Below are positions 53,229 through 54,991 of a DNA stretch of 54,991 bases, piece by piece. A program made the translations under genes and the position numbers. Source of the stretch: Pseudonocardia sp. (GTDB taxonomy: Bacteria > Actinomycetota > Actinomycetes > Mycobacteriales > Pseudonocardiaceae). Where the stretch lies: NCBI RefSeq assembly GCF_029263155.1, contig NZ_JAJCYB010000052.1, forward strand, positions 1 through 54,991, written 5' to 3'. The notes beneath the pieces are model-generated. The model made no database searches. It was not told the origin of the DNA and worked only from the letters and a program-made list of their open reading frames with translations. The stretch's first letter is position 1. Every line of letters begins with the position of its first letter.

Positions 53229-53676
53229 CCCCCTGCTCCAGGAGCGCGACGACGACCGCGATCCGCCGCTCCCGCTCCTGCGGCCTCCGCTTCGTCGCGT
53301 CGATCCAGCGCAGGTAGGCGCGTCGGTAGAACTGGGCGAGCGAGTCGAAGAACGCACCGGCCGACGGGCTGGCGTCCAGCGCCGCGGCAACGTCCTCGGC
53401 GAGATCCCCCCGCTGCGGCCCCTCCGGTGCGAGCACGACCTCGACCGTGGCCCCCGGCTCCACCCCGCAGTCCCGCCGCCACGCCGGCCCGAGCGCGATG
53501 ACCCAGCGCCCTCCCACCACCTCCACGGTGGCCCGCACCCGGACCCCGCCCACCGTTCCGGCGACGTGGTGCGCCGCCTTCCGGCCCCAGACCTCGTCCG
53601 GGTCGAACGGCACGGGCACGGTCAGCCGCCCTCGCCCCCCGACCTCCGGCGTCGCGGTGTACCGCCTGGGCTCCAT
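53191..53676 (-). CDS. YdeI/DUF1905-type protein
   Basis: A 161-residue protein. The N-terminal DUF1905 barrel has VPFDPDEVWGRKAAHHVAGT and GVRVRATVEVVGGRWVIALG. The C-terminal YdeI-like helices contain FFDSLAQFYRRAYLRWIDAT and KRRPQERERRI. Similar proteins have been linked to antimicrobial-peptide tolerance, but the function is not established. The last 38 bases overlap the convergent phosphoesterase gene. Confidence 0.88.
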   Translation of the reverse strand: MEPRRYTATPEVGGRGRLTVPVPFDPDEVWGRKAAHHVAGTVGGVRVRATVEVVGGRWVIALGPAWRRDCGVEPGATVEVVLAPEGPQRGDLAEDVAAALDASPSAGAFFDSLAQFYRRAYLRWIDATKRRPQERERRIAVVVALLEQGVKQRPGPGASAG

Positions 53677-53708
53677 GCGGGAATGGTGCCACTAGGATCG
53701 GCTCCGCC

Positions 53709-53781
53709 GCCCTCGTAGCTCAGGGGATAGAGCACCGCTCTCCTAAAGCGGGTGCCGCAGGTTCGAATCCTGCCGGGGGCA
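53709..53781 (+). tRNA. tRNA-Arg (anticodon CCT)
   Basis: A 73-base cloverleaf. The acceptor stem is GCCCTCG/CGGGGGC with one G-U pair, the D stem GCTC/GAGC, the anticodon stem CCGCT/AGCGG with loop CTCCTAA (anticodon CCT at 53742-53744), and the T stem GCAGG/CCTGC with loop TTCGAAT. CCA is not encoded. It reads AGG codons, rare in this GC-rich genome. The 3' end is a likely integration site, with an integrase 80 bases downstream. Confidence 0.97.
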
Positions 53782-53848
53782 CGCAGGTGAGCGGCTCGCG
53801 CCGCTGGTCAGGCCGCTCGACGTGGAGCTACTCGTGGAGCGAGCCTGC

Positions 53849-53854
53849 TACGGT
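53849..53854 (+). promoter_or_regulatory. -10 box TACGGT for the integrase
   Basis: TACGGT ends 6 bases before ATG 53861; leaderless arrangement matching the host genes. Confidence 0.45.
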
Positions 53855-53860
53855 CGGCCC

Positions 53861-54880
53861 ATGACCGGGTCCTCCGGCAAGCCCAAGAAGCGCCAGCGCG
53901 GCGAGATCGAGACGCTGCCGAGCGGGTCCCTGCGGGTCCGCGTCTACGCCGGCGTCGACGCCCTCAGCGGCAAACGCAACTACCTCGTCGAGACCGTGCC
54001 CGCCGGCCCGAAGGCCGCCGCAGAGGCGGACAAGGTCCGGCGCCGGCTCGTGCACCAGGTCGACGAGCGCCGCAACCCGCGCACCAAAGCAACGGTCAAC
54101 CAGCTCATGGACCGCTACCTCGAGCTGCTCGACGTCGAGGAGACCACCCTCGACCGCTACGAGCAGACGATCCGGGTGCACATCCGCCCGCTGCTCGGAC
54201 ACCTCCCGCTCGCCAAGCTCGACGGCGAGACGCTCGACAACCACCAAGCGATCCTCCGCCGGTGCCGGGCGCACTGCGACGGCCGGCCGTTCGTCGAGCA
54301 CGCCGTCGACGGCCCGCACGAGTGCTCGGAGAAGTGCCGCCCGCACGTCTGCCGGCCGTTGGCCACCTCGACGATCCGGAAGGTGCACTTCTGCCTCAGC
54401 GGCGCTCTCGCGCGTGCCGTCCGCTGGCGCTGGATCACGGTCAACCCACTTGACCAAGCCGAGCCGCCCCGCGGCGGCCGGTCCGACCCCAACCCGCCGA
54501 CGGCCGACCAGGCGGCCGCGATCCTCAACGCGGCGTTCCCGGACGTCATGTGGGGGTGCCTGCTCTGGCTCGCCATGACGACCGGTGCCCGCCGCGGCGA
54601 GCTGTGTGCGATGCGTTGGGACCTGCTCGACCTCGACCGCGCCGTTCTGACGATCCGTAGCAGCATCGCTCAACAGGGCACCCGCACGTGGGAGAAGGAC
54701 ACCAAGACCCACCAACAGCGCCGGATCGCCCTCGACAACAACACGGTGTCGCTCCTTCGTACATACCGGCAGGAGTGCGAGGAGAACGCTGCCGCCGTCG
54801 GTGGCGCGCTCGAGCCCGGCAGCCGGCTGTTCTCTGCCGACATTAATCACCCAGGGGGTCGGCAAAGTCGCGGTGAGTAG
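53861..54880 (+). pseudogene. Tyrosine recombinase (integrase) truncated before the catalytic C-terminus
   Basis: A 339-residue open frame. The AP2-like/SAM-like N-terminal domains have LPSGSLRVRVYAGVDALSGK and TTLDRYEQTIRVHIRPLLG, and the catalytic domain starts with MTTGARRGELCAMRWDLLDL (first catalytic Arg) and DTKTHQQRRIALD. The family continues with HxxR, a late His and the nucleophile Tyr; these are missing. Homology stops at LFSADINHP, after which 'GGRQSRGE' is unrelated. An insertion of ~54853 is implied. It sits next to tRNA-Arg, the expected attachment site. Confidence 0.85.
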
Positions 54881-54991
54881 GCGCTGAGCTGCGGCGACAC
54901 GCGGTCGAAGGTGCGGGTGCGGGCACGGCCCCAGTGGTGATCTTGCGGTTCTCACGCCGTACAAGACCATCGCTCTGGAGTCCCGTGCCCG
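54853..54991. mobile_element. Probable end of an insertion sequence interrupting the integrase
   Basis: Sequence after the integrase break begins GGGGGTCGGCAAAGTCGCGG, whose 'GTCGGCAAAGT' resembles the terminal inverted repeats of ISL3-family elements. No transposase ORF is recognisable in the 139 visible bases and the other end is outside the window. The assignment is tentative. Confidence 0.35.

Noticed and set aside
53828..54970. 380-codon minus-strand open frame opposite the integrase
   Set aside because: Mirror of the integrase coding frame; no transposase motifs, so not taken as the ORF of the putative IS.

Overview
The window is very GC-rich actinobacterial DNA. The housekeeping proteins (HisA, TrpE, TrpB, pyruvate kinase, Lgt, NadABC) have actinobacterial features, GTG starts are common, and many genes have a TANNNT -10 box only 6-8 bases before the start codon, which is the leaderless-transcript pattern. 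A Pseudonocardia-like actinomycete is my best guess from gene style; no 16S rRNA is present to confirm it.

Region 1 (1-20952, all on the minus strand) is a ribosomally made, post-translationally modified peptide (RiPP) locus. Read from 20952 down it encodes: an ocin-ThiF-type leader-binding protein; four tandem small precursor peptides whose C-terminal 33-39 residues are almost only Ser, Thr and Cys; a YcaO cyclodehydratase; a double-domain SagB-type azoline dehydrogenase; a lantibiotic-dehydratase glutamylation protein; a SpaB-C/thiopeptide-type elimination protein; a membrane M50 metalloprotease with a PqqD-like N-terminus; an acyl-thioesterase-like hydrolase; a YdhR-like protein; a histidine kinase and LuxR-type response regulator; an ABC exporter pair; a small membrane protein; a fifth, unrelated precursor with a STFCFCFCLCFSS core; a second, E1-like/YcaO fused cyclodehydratase; and a small membrane protein. 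Most junctions are ATGA/GTGA/TGATG overlaps, so this reads as one very long operon serving two azole-peptide products. A probable transposase fragment lies at the left edge.

Region 2 (21.2-26.5 kb) is a mixed strip: a small membrane protein, a frameshifted methyltransferase pseudogene, a CoA-binding protein, metY, a RelE-type toxin with only the tail of its antitoxin, an OsmC protein, a VapBC toxin-antitoxin pair with a palindromic operator, and tesB.

Region 3 (26.5-50.9 kb) is core metabolism, mostly on the minus strand: pyk, a DUF2461 gene, lgt, trpABC, a Trp-associated membrane protein and trpE, a DUF899 gene, a TetR regulator, hisIFA, a PASTA-less Ser/Thr kinase, an SDR enzyme, hisH, hisB-C-D, nadC-B-A, and a divergent NrtR regulator with a dyad operator in the shared intergenic region. 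Two 57-bp perfect palindromic elements sit in frame inside nadC and nadB.

Region 4 (50.2-55 kb) has a LON-domain gene, six 22-bp tandem repeats between convergent genes, a 3-hydroxyisobutyrate-dehydrogenase-family gene, a membrane metallophosphoesterase, a YdeI-like gene, tRNA-Arg(CCT), and a tyrosine integrase truncated by what looks like the end of another element at the right edge.

The most novel content is the hybrid RiPP operon: four Ser/Cys-saturated precursors plus an alternating Phe/Cys precursor. Its enzymes can be assigned by family, but its products cannot be predicted in detail from sequence alone.
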